DNA of 64,000 nt from CAVVDY01 sp963815775 (GCA_963815775.1 CAWFIB010000002.1:1-64000), one strand, 5' to 3'. Numbered from the stretch's first letter, positions 35,629-44,808 are shown. Translations and numbers: made by a program. The notes: a model not told the origin generated them from the sequence alone.

Positions 35629-36735
35629 TTACACTTTTGCTTTTGCCGGGTCGGCTACTCCCCCCAGTGGAAGGACATCCGGCAGGTCAAGGCGTGCGAC
35701 GCCAATCCGTTTGTCGGCCATCCCAAAATAAACGTCAAAGCGGTCCGGTGAGCCAAGATCGTCGCGCCGGTCGATGCCAGTGGGAAATACAACGTTGGCG
35801 ACCGTACCGTAGCGTTCTTGCGGCAGTTCCGGCGTCAACACCGGCTCCGCCGAGCGGTAAAGAACCACGAGCGGATGCTCCTTGGAAAATATCATCGCCC
35901 CCGCCGAATAACACAGCTGATACCTGTCGGTCTTGGGCTTCCCCATTTCGCTAACCCCATGGTAGATGATCAGCCAGCCGTAGCGGGTTAAGACTGGCGG
36001 GGTGCCGCCTCCTATCTTGAGCCGCTCCCACGGCGAGACCGGAGCCGCTAACCGGTGATGAAAGGTAAATTGGCCGGCGCGAAATGGCTTATGGTCAAGG
36101 GACATTCGACAATACGAAATCCAGATGCTTTCCCTGTCGACATCCACCACACGAGTCTCTGCTCTGCAGGCGGTTTCCTCGGGACGAGTACCTGGGAAGA
36201 GCGGACGGTGAAGCATCGCCAATTCCGGTTGCCCGGATGGATCGGGAATGACGACTGGAAATAAGCTGGCATCTTTGTCATCCACGTCGTCGAATTCGAT
36301 ACCCTGATACGGACCAAACTTCGCCAGCCCCAGACGCCGCCAATGGAAGAGGTCTGTCGATATTGCCAAGGCGATCCGTGGGCCTCGGGGCGAAAATGCC
36401 GTGTAGGTCATGATGTACTGCTTGAGCGGCTCCACAAATGTGATACGCGGATCTTCGCAGCCACCAGTACCGTCCGGCCGCCGCTCATAATCGGCCTCCG
36501 GCTCCAGTGCGATGCCGAGCCGCTCGACGCCTGCCGGATCGCCGGCTGCATTGAACTGCACTCTCGCAATTCCGATGCGCGAGTAATTTCCCCGAGCGAC
36601 CAGCCGGGGGAAAAGGTAAAGCTCACCGTCAGTGCCACGAACCGCAGCCGGATTCAGGACGCCTTCGATCTCCTGCGGATTGCCCGCCTGCGGCTCCATC
36701 AACATTCCTAGGCGCTGCAACTTAAATCCACTCAT
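35629..36735 (-). CDS. GH130-family glycosidase or phosphorylase
   Basis: The 368-residue five-bladed beta-propeller enzyme is of the GH130 type: NPAAVRGTDGELYLFPRLVA, then GGCEDPRITFVEPLKQYIMTYTAF in blade order, then GWLIIYHGVSE. GH130 members are beta-mannoside phosphorylases or beta-1,2-mannosidases. Which activity applies depends on phosphate-binding residues I cannot place by eye. Its ATG overlaps the HAD gene's stop by four bases, so it is the third gene of a manA-HAD-GH130 operon. Mannose-containing substrates are therefore likely. Confidence 0.9.
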   Translation of the reverse strand: MSGFKLQRLGMLMEPQAGNPQEIEGVLNPAAVRGTDGELYLFPRLVARGNYSRIGIARVQFNAAGDPAGVERLGIALEPEADYERRPDGTGGCEDPRITFVEPLKQYIMTYTAFSPRGPRIALAISTDLFHWRRLGLAKFGPYQGIEFDDVDDKDASLFPVVIPDPSGQPELAMLHRPLFPGTRPEETACRAETRVVDVDRESIWISYCRMSLDHKPFRAGQFTFHHRLAAPVSPWERLKIGGGTPPVLTRYGWLIIYHGVSEMGKPKTDRYQLCYSAGAMIFSKEHPLVVLYRSAEPVLTPELPQERYGTVANVVFPTGIDRRDDLGSPDRFDVYFGMADKRIGVARLDLPDVLPLGGVADPAKAKV

Positions 36736-37514
36736 CCATGTCCCTCAATAAGTCGGGCCGACTGATCGCGATCGGCTAAACATGCGATGATCGCTTGTAT
36801 AACGCGCTTCGTCTCATCGGGACCCTTGACTGGGATACAGTCAACACCTGCTTGTTCGGCGGGATAGTCGTTCCCTCCTACGAACAAGGCATCTCCGATG
36901 TAGATCATCTCTTTCAAGGAAACGTGCAGGATCTCTCGCAGCTTTCCGATTCCGTATGCCTTATCAATGCCAGGCTTGGTGACATCAATGGACGTCGAGC
37001 CTCCAATTCGGACAGAGAACTCGGGAATAAACGTGTCAAGAATCGCTTTAATCTTCTTCCGCTTGGCGTAATCGGGATCCCACTTGTCCTTTTCTTCTAA
37101 GGGTGCCCGCTGACCCAATGCGGAAAACGTTATCTGGCTCCCCCGGTCCTCAATTTGCTCTCCCCATAACTTTTCCGCATTGAAGCCGTCTACTGCGAGT
37201 GCCTTATTGAGAGAACTGATAATCTTCGCTCTTTCATCAGCGGTGAAATCTTCCTCATAAAGCTTTTTCCAATCTCCTGAATATTGGTAGAACTTCGTTC
37301 CGCAGGTAGGAAGCAGGGATAGATTCGCCAGGCGTTGATCGTGAGGAAGCTTGGAGACCACCTGCCCTTCAAATTGCGGCCAATCTCCTCCGGAAATCAC
37401 GGCCACTTTGACGATAGCGAGCAGGTCATGCAGCAGTCCCGACATTTCGGGATCAAGAGCCGACTTGCTTTCGGCAAGCGTACCGTCCAGATCAAAAACC
37501 ACTAGCTTTTTCAC
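36732..37514 (-). CDS. HAD-IIB phosphatase / phosphomannomutase-like
   Basis: The protein has about 260 residues from the GTG at 37514. HAD motif I is KKLVVFDLDGTLAESKSALD. The cap includes an IGGSTSIDVTKPGIDKAYGI segment, and motif IV is YIGDALFVGGNDYPAEQAG. The cap and ending resemble eukaryotic-type phosphomannomutases and sugar phosphatases. Since manA lies upstream and GH130 downstream, a mannose-phosphate substrate is likely. The longer frame to 37583 runs into manA and lacks a better start. Confidence 0.85.
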   Translation of the reverse strand: MKKLVVFDLDGTLAESKSALDPEMSGLLHDLLAIVKVAVISGGDWPQFEGQVVSKLPHDQRLANLSLLPTCGTKFYQYSGDWKKLYEEDFTADERAKIISSLNKALAVDGFNAEKLWGEQIEDRGSQITFSALGQRAPLEEKDKWDPDYAKRKKIKAILDTFIPEFSVRIGGSTSIDVTKPGIDKAYGIGKLREILHVSLKEMIYIGDALFVGGNDYPAEQAGVDCIPVKGPDETKRVIQAIIACLADRDQSARLIEGHG

Positions 37515-37545
37515 CAAGGCTTCCGTCCTCTTAATCTGTCGCGAT

Positions 37546-38538
37546 TCAATCCGGTAGTGCGATTTCCAGCAAATTAACTGCACTGTGCGGCCGAAAAGTA
37601 CACGTCCCGATCACCGCTGGCAAGAGGAATACGTCCCCTTTTCCGACGGCATACGTGGCGCCGCCGTGCTCGATCTGCCCCATGCCTTCAATGCATACCA
37701 GAACACGTGGCATATCCGATGTGCCGATGGTAAACGCCGATCGTCCACGCAGGCGCCACAACCAGAAATTTTCACACTGAAAGAGTCTTTCGCGTTCCAC
37801 CGGAGTCGTCGCCTCCACTACGGGCGTCACCCGACCGACCGGCCCCTCGGCAAAATCAATGCAGGCAAGCGCCTGATCCACTTGTAGCGCACGCGGCAGG
37901 CCCGTCGTGAAGTCAACATGGTCCCAATCATAGAGGCGAAACGTCACGTCGCTGTTCTGCTGGACCTCGAACACAACAATGTCGCCACCCAGAGAGTGAA
38001 CCGTCCCAGCCGGCAGGAAAACGCCGTCGCCGAGCTGCGGAGTGAACCACACGAGTTCGTCCGCTATCGAACCGTTCGTGAGGGCCTGCTGCAGATTTGC
38101 TGCAGTCGTACCTGGCTTCAGGCCCGCGTAGACGCGGCTCTTTTGCCCCGCTTCCAGCACGACCCAGGCTTCGGTCTTCGCGGTCTCGCCCGCTGGCAGC
38201 AGGTTCGTATTCGCCTTCGTGGGATGCACCTGAACCGACAGCATTTCGCGCGCGTCGAGGAACTTCAGCAACAACGGGAATCGGCGGAAACGCCCCGCCA
38301 GCTTTCCCAGCATTTGCTCCGGGAACTGCTTTAGCAATTGAGCGATGCTTCGCCCTTTGAGCGGTCCATCGGCAACGTGGCTCAGATGGTCATCGCGGTC
38401 GCTGAGCACCCATGCTTCGCCGATAGGACCATGACCGGGCAGCGGTGCGGTGAGCAGGTCGGCCAAACGGCGGCCGCCCCAGAGCCGATACTGATAAATT
38501 GGTTCGAATCGCAGGGGGTACAGAAGTTGTGGACTCAA
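37546..38538 (-). CDS. manA: mannose-6-phosphate isomerase, class I
   Basis: This 330-residue cupin isomerase interconverts mannose-6-P and fructose-6-P. It shows RLWGGRRLADLL, then PLLLKFLDAREMLSVQVHPT (zinc-binding QVHP), KTEAWVVLEA and FLPAGTVHSLGGDIVVFEVQ with the second His. The length fits the short bacterial form. The start is a TTG at 38538. It leads an operon with the HAD and GH130 genes. The set would turn mannosides into glycolytic fructose-6-P. Confidence 0.95.
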   Translation of the reverse strand: MSPQLLYPLRFEPIYQYRLWGGRRLADLLTAPLPGHGPIGEAWVLSDRDDHLSHVADGPLKGRSIAQLLKQFPEQMLGKLAGRFRRFPLLLKFLDAREMLSVQVHPTKANTNLLPAGETAKTEAWVVLEAGQKSRVYAGLKPGTTAANLQQALTNGSIADELVWFTPQLGDGVFLPAGTVHSLGGDIVVFEVQQNSDVTFRLYDWDHVDFTTGLPRALQVDQALACIDFAEGPVGRVTPVVEATTPVERERLFQCENFWLWRLRGRSAFTIGTSDMPRVLVCIEGMGQIEHGGATYAVGKGDVFLLPAVIGTCTFRPHSAVNLLEIALPD

Positions 38539-38682
38539 GAATTGTCTCTTTTGCTCTTCCGTGCCGTTAGCAGGCCCTGTCGCCCCGAGCAGTGTCTGTG
38601 TGTCATTGCGAGCTCGTGGAACCGCCAGTGACGGCGGCGAAAATCATGGGCAGCCGCTTTTGCGGATGCCCATGCCCACTAC

Positions 38683-39480
38683 TTAAACGGTCAGGGAAAA
38701 TGAAGACTTCTGTTCGGCTTCGTGCAGCCAATATGGCGGCTGGCCGTAGTGACGGTGGAGCCGATCCTCATATTCACGAGTGATGGGGGCGGATTCCACG
38801 TACGCCGGGGCGTTTTTGACGACTTCTCGGGAGAGGCCAATGTAGACTTTCGAATCTGTCCAACTTACTCGTTGGATCCACGACGGTGAAACCAGTACCT
38901 TCTTGCCTGGCCACCAGTTCTTGGTTGCTACCTCAAGATAGCGGATAGCCCAGGTTTCATCGTCCATGACGAACCCTTCCACGTGGCCGATCTCACCGTC
39001 TTTTGCCTCAATGTGATAACCCGTGACGGCTTCGTTACTGCGCAGATGCGAATCCTGGGACTCTCTCCGGCTCTGATCCGACAGCGCCTCCTTAAAATTA
39101 GCCGCCGGAATCGGCAAGCCCGACGGATACAGGACGGGACCCCACATATTGGGACCGACCCAGTAGTAGGAGTATCCGTAATAGTCGTGGTATGCCGCCT
39201 CGTGTTGCCGGGAGACGGGTTGATGCGTGTCAATGCCAGGGCCCTGCTCCACTTGCTTTATTGTCAGTGCAACATCCAACTGCTTGGCTTGCCAATCCGT
39301 ATGGATGACAGAAATGGGCGAGATCAACACTTGCCGGTCTCCAAGCCATCCTCCGGTTTCTACCGTGAGATAGCGGATAACCCACGCCTTATCGTCGAAG
39401 TAGAACTGATCTACAGTTCCAATGTCGCCGTCCGTAGCTCGGATCACCATATCTTTCAAATAGGCCGCATTTGTTAACAT
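38683..39480 (-). CDS. tandem PRC-barrel domain protein
   Basis: The protein has about 265 residues from the ATG at 39480 (AGGAGGG upstream). It has two PRC-barrel halves: KDMVIRATDGDIGTVDQFYF with FDDKAWVIRYLTVETGGWL, and HIEAKDGEIGHVEGFVMDDE with WAIRYLEVATKNWWPGKKV. A Tyr/Pro-rich linker (YHDYYGYSYYWVGPNMW) joins them. PRC barrels bind RNA or photosystem/metabolic partners; this double form is common in soil bacteria and linked to stress. The role is unknown. It is unlinked to the manA operon. Confidence 0.88.
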   Translation of the reverse strand: MLTNAAYLKDMVIRATDGDIGTVDQFYFDDKAWVIRYLTVETGGWLGDRQVLISPISVIHTDWQAKQLDVALTIKQVEQGPGIDTHQPVSRQHEAAYHDYYGYSYYWVGPNMWGPVLYPSGLPIPAANFKEALSDQSRRESQDSHLRSNEAVTGYHIEAKDGEIGHVEGFVMDDETWAIRYLEVATKNWWPGKKVLVSPSWIQRVSWTDSKVYIGLSREVVKNAPAYVESAPITREYEDRLHRHYGQPPYWLHEAEQKSSFSLTV

Positions 39481-39675
39481 TACCTCTGCCCTCCTATTAT
39501 GCAGTTCTGCACGGTATTGTTGCCGTAAACCATAGATATGTAAGGCTCGTCTCCCGAGCGGTGCTTGCAGTACCTGCGGCCGCCAACTGGATTTCAGCCC
39601 CAAGCTCGTAAACCCCGCACGGTGCATTGCAAGTCGGCTCGCGACTCCCAGCACATCGGGTTCTCGGCGGAAGGC

Positions 39676-40137
39676 CTACCAGACGAACAGGCGAGCGCCG
39701 CCGCCGCGCGAACGGTACCTCCCAGCTTGGAAAGACCTATCGGGACCAGGAGCCATCTTATCGACGTCCGTTCTGGGGAGGTTAAGTTCCGAGCCGACGA
39801 GTTCTTCGATCTCCACCGCATGATGGCGGTTCATAATCTCAGCCGCCGTGTCCGCCTCCTCGCCCGAACCTGTTGCGAAAACCATGACTCCTCCACGTCG
39901 CACTCCCTGAACGTAAGCTTCCGCGTCCGTTTCGGCGACCCCAAACGCCACGAGATCACGAGTCAAGCTCACTTCAAAGTCAGTATGCGGAATACTCGTA
40001 ACCCCGCCGCCGGCCATCTCACGTGGCTCGCCTAAAATACGGACGTCGTTCCGATGGAAACCGCTGGCCAGGAGATCGTGAACAACCTCGTCGACTAAGA
40101 CCGGATTCTCAAACAAAGCAATTGCTGTTTTCGGCAT
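39676..40137 (-). CDS. general-stress (17M-like) domain protein
   Basis: The protein has about 153 residues from the ATG at 40137, with GGAGG upstream. The layout, MPKTAIALFENPVLVDEVVH, then DLLASGFHRNDVRIL, then LTRDLVAFGVAETDAEAYVQ and GVRRGGVMVFATGS, matches the heat-induced 17M/YflT-like alpha/beta domain. The C-terminal tail is disordered and Arg/Gly-rich. The family is stress-induced without a known reaction. It lies upstream of the PRC-barrel gene on the same strand, about 200 bases apart. Confidence 0.8.
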   Translation of the reverse strand: MPKTAIALFENPVLVDEVVHDLLASGFHRNDVRILGEPREMAGGGVTSIPHTDFEVSLTRDLVAFGVAETDAEAYVQGVRRGGVMVFATGSGEEADTAAEIMNRHHAVEIEELVGSELNLPRTDVDKMAPGPDRSFQAGRYRSRGGGARLFVW

Positions 40138-40696
40138 ATCAGCCTCCATTTATTTAGTCTGCAGCACTGGGTTCGTAGCTCGTTCGGGCAACGTCTGCAG
40201 CATCGCCTTGTTTCGGGATGGTCGCCACCGCTCCTCGTTCTGCCTTCATCTGGAGGTGGCACAAATTCTCTGAGCGCTGCCGTTTGCCGAACTTCACCGC
40301 AGCGGCCGCAAGTCTGTCAGTCGCCACAGATGTTCCCTCTGGTTGCCGGATAAACTGCGCTATCGAGTCATCCTAAGATTCGCTTATTGCCTGCCAAAAT
40401 ACTGTGCAGAATGACTCACTGCCGGGCTTCCGCCAGAAAGGGGAAACACTGGCGCACACGCAGCATGTTTTCTTTCCTGAGTCGAGGCGGCACCCTGGCC
40501 GCGAAACTGTTGCCGACTATCGCCATCACGATGTGATGTGCTGGCTGGGCGTGTGCGGGTGACCGTCTCCGATAGAAACTGTGAGTGACCAATGAAGCAG
40601 GCGAGGTCAATTGGTCTCCTCCCGAGTGCCGGCGATTTCGAGACCCTCGTTCGAGCATCCCTTCCCTTGCGTCGCAAATCATAAAGGAGGGTGGCT
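40138..40696. other. intergenic region, no gene seen
   Basis: This is a gap of about 560 bases before the broken DUF2934 gene. Several frames are open but none has a family pattern or a ribosome site. No repeat from the other families is evident. Confidence 0.5.
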
Positions 40697-40883
40697 GTGA
40701 AAAAGTCCGTGGCTGGAGGTTCGACATCGGAGCCGGTAATCACTTCCGTAAACGAGGACGCTATCCGCAAGCGTGCGTAGGAGCTTTACGAACAGCGCGG
40801 GACGGTTGGACGGACACGCGGTAGACGATTGGCTGGCGGCCGAAGGTGAGCTGCAGCTCAAGAGCAAAAGCACAGCGGCTTAG
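40697..40883 (+). pseudogene. DUF2934 gene broken by a stop and a frameshift
   Basis: A GTG at 40697 follows a strong AAAGGAGG site. The frame reads VKKSVAGGSTSEPVITSVNE, then DAIRKRA, then TAG where the family has Tyr, then ELYEQRGTV. After GGACGG the family ending continues in another frame: DGHAVDDWLAAEGELQLKSK, stopping at 40881. So one nonsense change and one frameshift inactivated it. Intact relatives lie at 18614 and in the ATPase tail. Confidence 0.8.
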
Positions 40884-41070
40884 CGCAGCGCCATTAAAAT
40901 CGACCGAGAATGCTACCTCTGTTCTTGTTCAACACTGGAGAAGCTGCACAGTGCCCAGGTTCTTGCAGAAGGTTCGTTCCCCTCAGCAGAACCTGCTCGC
41001 ACAGCTACCAGCGCATCGGACTGACGACGATGCATCAGAAAAGAAACAACCGAATCTTAAAGCCCGCTCA

Positions 41071-41952
41071 ATGATCAGTTGGCTTCTCTGCGGCGCGCTG
41101 ATTGTATCGGCTTACGGTGTTACCGCCACCTGGGCGGATGGGCGGCAGGCTCAGAGCGACGTATTGCGGGTGCCAGAACTCGAGACCGGTTTTCACCTCC
41201 TGTATGCACTGAAGCCCGCGGAAGCTCGCGCGCAGTTTGAGGCCTGGCAGAAGTCCCATCCGGAAGACCCTCTTGGGAGTGCCTCGGAAGCCGCCGCTTA
41301 CCTGTTTGAGGAGTGTTACCGGCAAGGTGTCTTGACCTCCGAATTTTTCCTCGACAACAAACGTTTTTTGGGCAAGATCCCTCTCCAACCGGACCCGCAA
41401 CTGCGCGCAGCATTCTTCGCCGCAGACAAGAAAGCACAGGACCTGGCGCAGCTGCGATTGCAGACGAACCCGAACGATACAAACGCCCTGTTCGCCATGA
41501 CCCTAAGCGTGGGTATGCAGGCCGACTATGCCAGTCTGATCGATAAGCATCAGGTGGCAAGCTTGAAAATGCTCCGTGATGCCGATCGATACGCTAAGAA
41601 ATTATTGGTGGTCGCGCCCGATGCCGCCGACGCCTATCTCACATTGGGCGCGGCGAATTACATCATCGGGAGCTTGCCGGGATACAAGAAGTTCTTTCTT
41701 GGCTTGGTTGGAATCCACGGCAACAAGCGCCTTGGCCTACGGCAGCTCGAGATCGCCGCTGACCGGGGCTATTATCTTCGGCCGTTTGCGAAAATTCTGC
41801 TGGCGCTGGCAGCTCTGCGCGAAAAAAAAACAGAAGTGGCCCGCACACAACTTGAGCAACTCGTCTCGGAATTTCCCGAAAACCCGCTCTTTGCCAGTGA
41901 GCTGGCCAAACTCCATGCTTCTACTGCCACGCCTATCGACCCGGAGGAGTGA
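41071..41952 (+). CDS. secreted TPR-like repeat protein
   Basis: The protein has about 293 residues from the ATG at 41071. A signal peptide (MISWLLCGALIVSAYGVTAT) is followed by helical repeats: FHLLYALKPAEARAQFEAWQ, LQTNPNDTNALFAMTLSVGM, AYLTLGAANYIIGSLPGYKK and ARTQLEQLVSEFPENPLFAS. These resemble TPR or Sel1-type scaffolds for protein contacts. The frame is open to 40846, but the upstream part overlaps the DUF2934 relic and looks non-coding. No catalytic domain is present. Confidence 0.8.
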   Translation: MISWLLCGALIVSAYGVTATWADGRQAQSDVLRVPELETGFHLLYALKPAEARAQFEAWQKSHPEDPLGSASEAAAYLFEECYRQGVLTSEFFLDNKRFLGKIPLQPDPQLRAAFFAADKKAQDLAQLRLQTNPNDTNALFAMTLSVGMQADYASLIDKHQVASLKMLRDADRYAKKLLVVAPDAADAYLTLGAANYIIGSLPGYKKFFLGLVGIHGNKRLGLRQLEIAADRGYYLRPFAKILLALAALREKKTEVARTQLEQLVSEFPENPLFASELAKLHASTATPIDPEE

Positions 41953-42212
41953 CTCCTTGCTGAGCGGGATGTACCTCAGTCGCGGAGATACTACATAGTC
42001 CTGCACCACCCGCCAAAGACCGAAGAACTGTCTTGCCCCTGAAGACGAAGTCTCAGCTACAGATCTCATTGCTGCGACTTCGCATGCGTTTGGGGGCGAT
42101 TCCACACGGGCCGCTTTACCGGAATGCCGCGCCCGCGGCCGTCCCGAACGATACCTACGAAATACGATTGCCGGCATGCTGCATTTCGGCGGCCACGTCG
42201 GCAATCATCAAT

Positions 42213-42917
42213 CTACTTCATTTCAGCATTTTCGTGGACGTTCGCCTTCTGGACAGCGGCCCTTACCGCCGCGAGAAACGAGTTGCTGGCCGCCGGGGCA
42301 TGCACGCCGCCGGATAGTGTTTTACGGAAGGATATATTTTTGCCGTAGAACGCAACCGTGGAATCATTGTCCTGCTGAATCTTGGCCCCATCCACGGCGA
42401 CTCCAACAAACAGACCCTTGGTACGCGAGTAGCTTAGGGCCTCTGTGTTCATCTTCCAGTCGGTACCTGCCGAGGCATGCCTTCCGACCGGACCCGCTGT
42501 GGCTGATGCCTCGCCGGTGAGTTCGAACTTGCTCGTGAGCAGCCCTTGCACACCCTTGTCGTTCATGAACAACATGACAAGATCGACCGACTGAGCGCCG
42601 GCCTGGAAGCCAAAATTGCCTCCACCGATCGAAATGAATGCCGGCGCGCTCCAGCCATGGGCTGTGCGGCAGGTAACAACCCCTCGTCCATGCTCGCCGC
42701 CGACAATGAATCCGCCCTTCGCCATGTCTGGTACCACAGCGATACATTTGGCGCCATTCAGCACTTCTTCAGGAATCCCTTTGTCGGGAGCCGCCATGAT
42801 CTCGTTCATCACCTGCCCGGCCGCTTGTAAGCGCGCAGTGGGGTCTTGCTCACCCGAACCAGCGAAAGCGAAGGTGGCTAAAGACAATGTTAACAAAGCA
42901 ATTGCGTATTTCTTCAT
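42213..42917 (-). CDS. SYLF-domain (Ysc84-like) protein, paralogue 2
   Basis: The 234-residue protein has a signal peptide (MKKYAIALLTLSLATFAFAG) and a full SYLF domain nearly identical to the protein at 20630. The two differ at only a few positions in the core (GGFIVGGEHGRG here, GAFLVGGEHGRG there) and more at the C-terminus. The ATG at 42917 has GGAAGGAG upstream; the frame open to 43193 is not used. The paralogues are about 21.6 kb apart on the same strand, so the pair arose by duplication or conversion. Confidence 0.93.
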   Translation of the reverse strand: MKKYAIALLTLSLATFAFAGSGEQDPTARLQAAGQVMNEIMAAPDKGIPEEVLNGAKCIAVVPDMAKGGFIVGGEHGRGVVTCRTAHGWSAPAFISIGGGNFGFQAGAQSVDLVMLFMNDKGVQGLLTSKFELTGEASATAGPVGRHASAGTDWKMNTEALSYSRTKGLFVGVAVDGAKIQQDNDSTVAFYGKNISFRKTLSGGVHAPAASNSFLAAVRAAVQKANVHENAEMK

Positions 42918-43077
42918 AAAGCACTCCTTCCCATTCCACGCTATGTGGTGATATCCACCGTTAACCTCAGATTGCTCGACGACCAAATCACCTCGACGTT
43001 TATCAGCCCGGCCTCTGTCACTCGAACCGACTCTTGAATCGCTTCCTTCATGCAGTGATCGAGCAGGGCTGCTTTCG

Positions 43078-43491
43078 TCAATGCTTCGCAGTCTGCTCGA
43101 TCTTGGACAATACGGCCTGTATTTCTGAGAGGGCGGCGGCATCTCCCTTCGCCAGATCCGCTGTGATCTGATCGCGGGTTGCCAGCGTGTCACGAAGCAA
43201 CTTGCGGAGTGCGGAATCCCCCGTGCTGCTCACAATTCGCTGAGCTTGATCAAAAAACTCTTTCGAGTACACCCCAGCCTCTCCGTAGTTTTTTTGCACC
43301 GTCTCCAGATACATCACCGTGGCTGTGTCGCGAAGCTGCGACAATTGTTCGCTGGCCCGGCAGGATCCTAATTGTTCTGTCGAGATAGACAGCTCCTGCT
43401 GTGCCCGCTGGAGTCTGGCATACGGCAGGATGAACCCAGCAAGAAATCCGGCAATCAACAACACAAACCAGAGGATGAGTTTACGTCGCAT
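43078..43491 (-). CDS. membrane-anchored helical hypothetical protein
   Basis: The 137-residue protein has an N-terminal anchor (LILWFVLLIAGFLAGFILPY) followed by a periplasmic helical domain with a coiled-coil look (RLQRAQQELSISTEQLGSCR; LRKLLRDTLATRDQITADLA). It carries a single Cys. No family is recognised. It lies between the SYLF paralogue and a CsbD gene on the same strand and is probably part of the envelope-stress group. Confidence 0.7.
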   Translation of the reverse strand: MRRKLILWFVLLIAGFLAGFILPYARLQRAQQELSISTEQLGSCRASEQLSQLRDTATVMYLETVQKNYGEAGVYSKEFFDQAQRIVSSTGDSALRKLLRDTLATRDQITADLAKGDAAALSEIQAVLSKIEQTAKH

Positions 43492-43642
43492 TGATCTTTA
43501 CCCTTCGCCATCCCTCTCATTCAATACAGAACGCCGAGCGTCAAAGCTGACGCCCGCCGAATCTCTGTGGTACCGAGCAGAGAACGGCAAGGCGTCAGTC
43601 GCTCCGAACGCAGCAATGTGCCCCCGACAGGGCCCGCCTAAC

Positions 43643-43822
43643 TTACTTCTCGAGCACCTTCTCGATCTGACCGACCTTCTTCTCAACTTTGCCGGCCCTG
43701 TGTTCAGCTTTGCCTTCAGCCTCCAAATCAGGGCTGTCCACGACTTGGCCTACCACTTCTTTCACTTTGCCTTTCACTTCATGAAAAGTGCCTTTAACTT
43801 CATCTTTCGTACTCGTACTCAT
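43643..43822 (-). CDS. CsbD-family stress protein, short
   Basis: This 59-residue intact CsbD protein reads MSTSTKDEVKGTFHEVKGKV, then VVDSPDLEAEGKAEHRAGKV and ends EKKVGQIEKVLEK. It closely resembles the protein at 16416. The ATG at 43822 has AAGGAG upstream. It is the fourth CsbD-type gene of the window, counting the frameshifted one. Confidence 0.9.
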   Translation of the reverse strand: MSTSTKDEVKGTFHEVKGKVKEVVGQVVDSPDLEAEGKAEHRAGKVEKKVGQIEKVLEK

Positions 43823-43903
43823 CGGTTTTCTCCTTACTCTTGCGAATGGCCTAATTAAAGGAGCGGGACTTCGGTTACCCGCCCAGGAAACAACAGATGG
43901 TTA

Positions 43904-43945
43904 GCGGGACCAATAGAGAGATTGGATCTTTGCTAATGGTCCCGC
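43904..43945. terminator. long inverted repeat, possible terminator
   Basis: GCGGGACCAATAG pairs with CTAATGGTCCCGC across a 16-base loop, with one mismatch in 13 pairs. It lies just after the stop of the gene at 43953 on the minus strand. No U-tract follows, so it may instead be an RNA-stability element or operator. Confidence 0.55.
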
Positions 43946-43952
43946 GCAAGGC

Positions 43953-44195
43953 TCAAGCTGCCTTGAGACCGGGAACGATGGTGACGGGCTCTGCCGTCCA
44001 CGGGGTGTGGGGCTTGGAGACGAGCATCTTCATCTGCAACCAGTCGTACGGGAACTCATGACCGCAGTCGAGACAAACTACGTATGTCCCGGTTACGGAA
44101 GCCGCTGCGATGCTGCGGCGCAGCTTGCCGCGCACGGTGATGGGGAAGCTGCAACGTCTGTGCCAACAACCGAAGACCAGATCGAAAAGGCTCAT
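43953..44195 (-). CDS. small Cys-containing hypothetical protein
   Basis: The 80-residue protein starts MSLFDLVFGCWHRRCSFPIT and continues to TGTYVVCLDCGHEFPYDW, giving two Cys pairs that could hold one zinc. GGGGAGGAC precedes the ATG. I recall similar unnamed acidobacterial proteins. It follows the microprotein gene at 44241 by about 45 bases on the same strand. Confidence 0.7.
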   Translation of the reverse strand: MSLFDLVFGCWHRRCSFPITVRGKLRRSIAAASVTGTYVVCLDCGHEFPYDWLQMKMLVSKPHTPWTAEPVTIVPGLKAA

Positions 44196-44240
44196 TTAGT
44201 CCTCCCCTGATTGAACCCGGCAGTTTGAAAGCCGGCCACG

Positions 44241-44327
44241 TTAGCCGCGCCCGCGCTGCCAGTACCAACCGCCTCCACCAAGCAAGAACACAATCACGAC
44301 GATAATCAGAATCGTTTCAAGGCTCAT
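44241..44327 (-). CDS. glycine-rich membrane microprotein, paralogue 1
   Basis: The 28-residue protein is too short for most gene callers. It has a hydrophobic helix (LETILIIVVIVFLLGGGG) and then WYWQRGRG. A GAAGGAG site sits at ideal spacing from the ATG. A relative at 45184 keeps the helix-GGGGW-aromatic-Arg plan, which argues that both are translated. It may be a membrane-bending or regulatory peptide; the function is unknown. Confidence 0.7.
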   Translation of the reverse strand: MSLETILIIVVIVFLLGGGGWYWQRGRG

Positions 44328-44808
44328 ATTGAACTCCTTCGAATGAAAGTTTGACACGCCGAAGCTTCAGCAGTCTGTTCACAAAAGAACAGGGGGCTCT
44401 TCTATTCCCAAAACGGACTGCACGCCTCTGTTCAATTTTGACCAGTTGCCTTTTTGTCACTTTCGTTATTGAAATCAGCATAAAGAGCCTTGATGTTGCC
44501 CGACACCTGACTGCCAACCTGCACGTCCACAGCATTGACTGTGCCTGTAGCCGTCTTCTAAGCAGCCCCCGTTCCAGCGGTATCGTCCCGTGGGTAATCG
44601 CATTCTGCGAATGCATCCGCCACAGCTCCCCGATTACGGCAAGCGCGAGGACTAGGCCGATAGCTAACGCTCACCTGATCGAGTAGTATCTACGGCGCAC
44701 CCGGATTGGAGATGGCGGAGGTGGGAGAATCGGAAATGTGATTGGTTCTGCGCGAACCGGATCCACTGCCGTGACCAATACGTCACGCTTTCCTTTTCTG
44801 TCCGAAAA
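44328..44808. other. intergenic region with one motif II-like core
   Basis: About 480 bases hold no supported gene. A plus-strand CAATTTTGACCAGTTGCC at 44431 matches the motif II core but has no gene behind it in that direction and only a weak -10. Confidence 0.45.

Noticed and set aside
42941..43051. A 36-codon minus-strand frame before the second SYLF gene
   Set aside because: The peptide looks plausible but has no ribosome site or relative, so it was not listed as a gene.
44431..44448. A further motif II core on the plus strand
   Set aside because: No gene follows in that direction and the expected -10 position reads TATTGA, so it was kept out of the promoter set.
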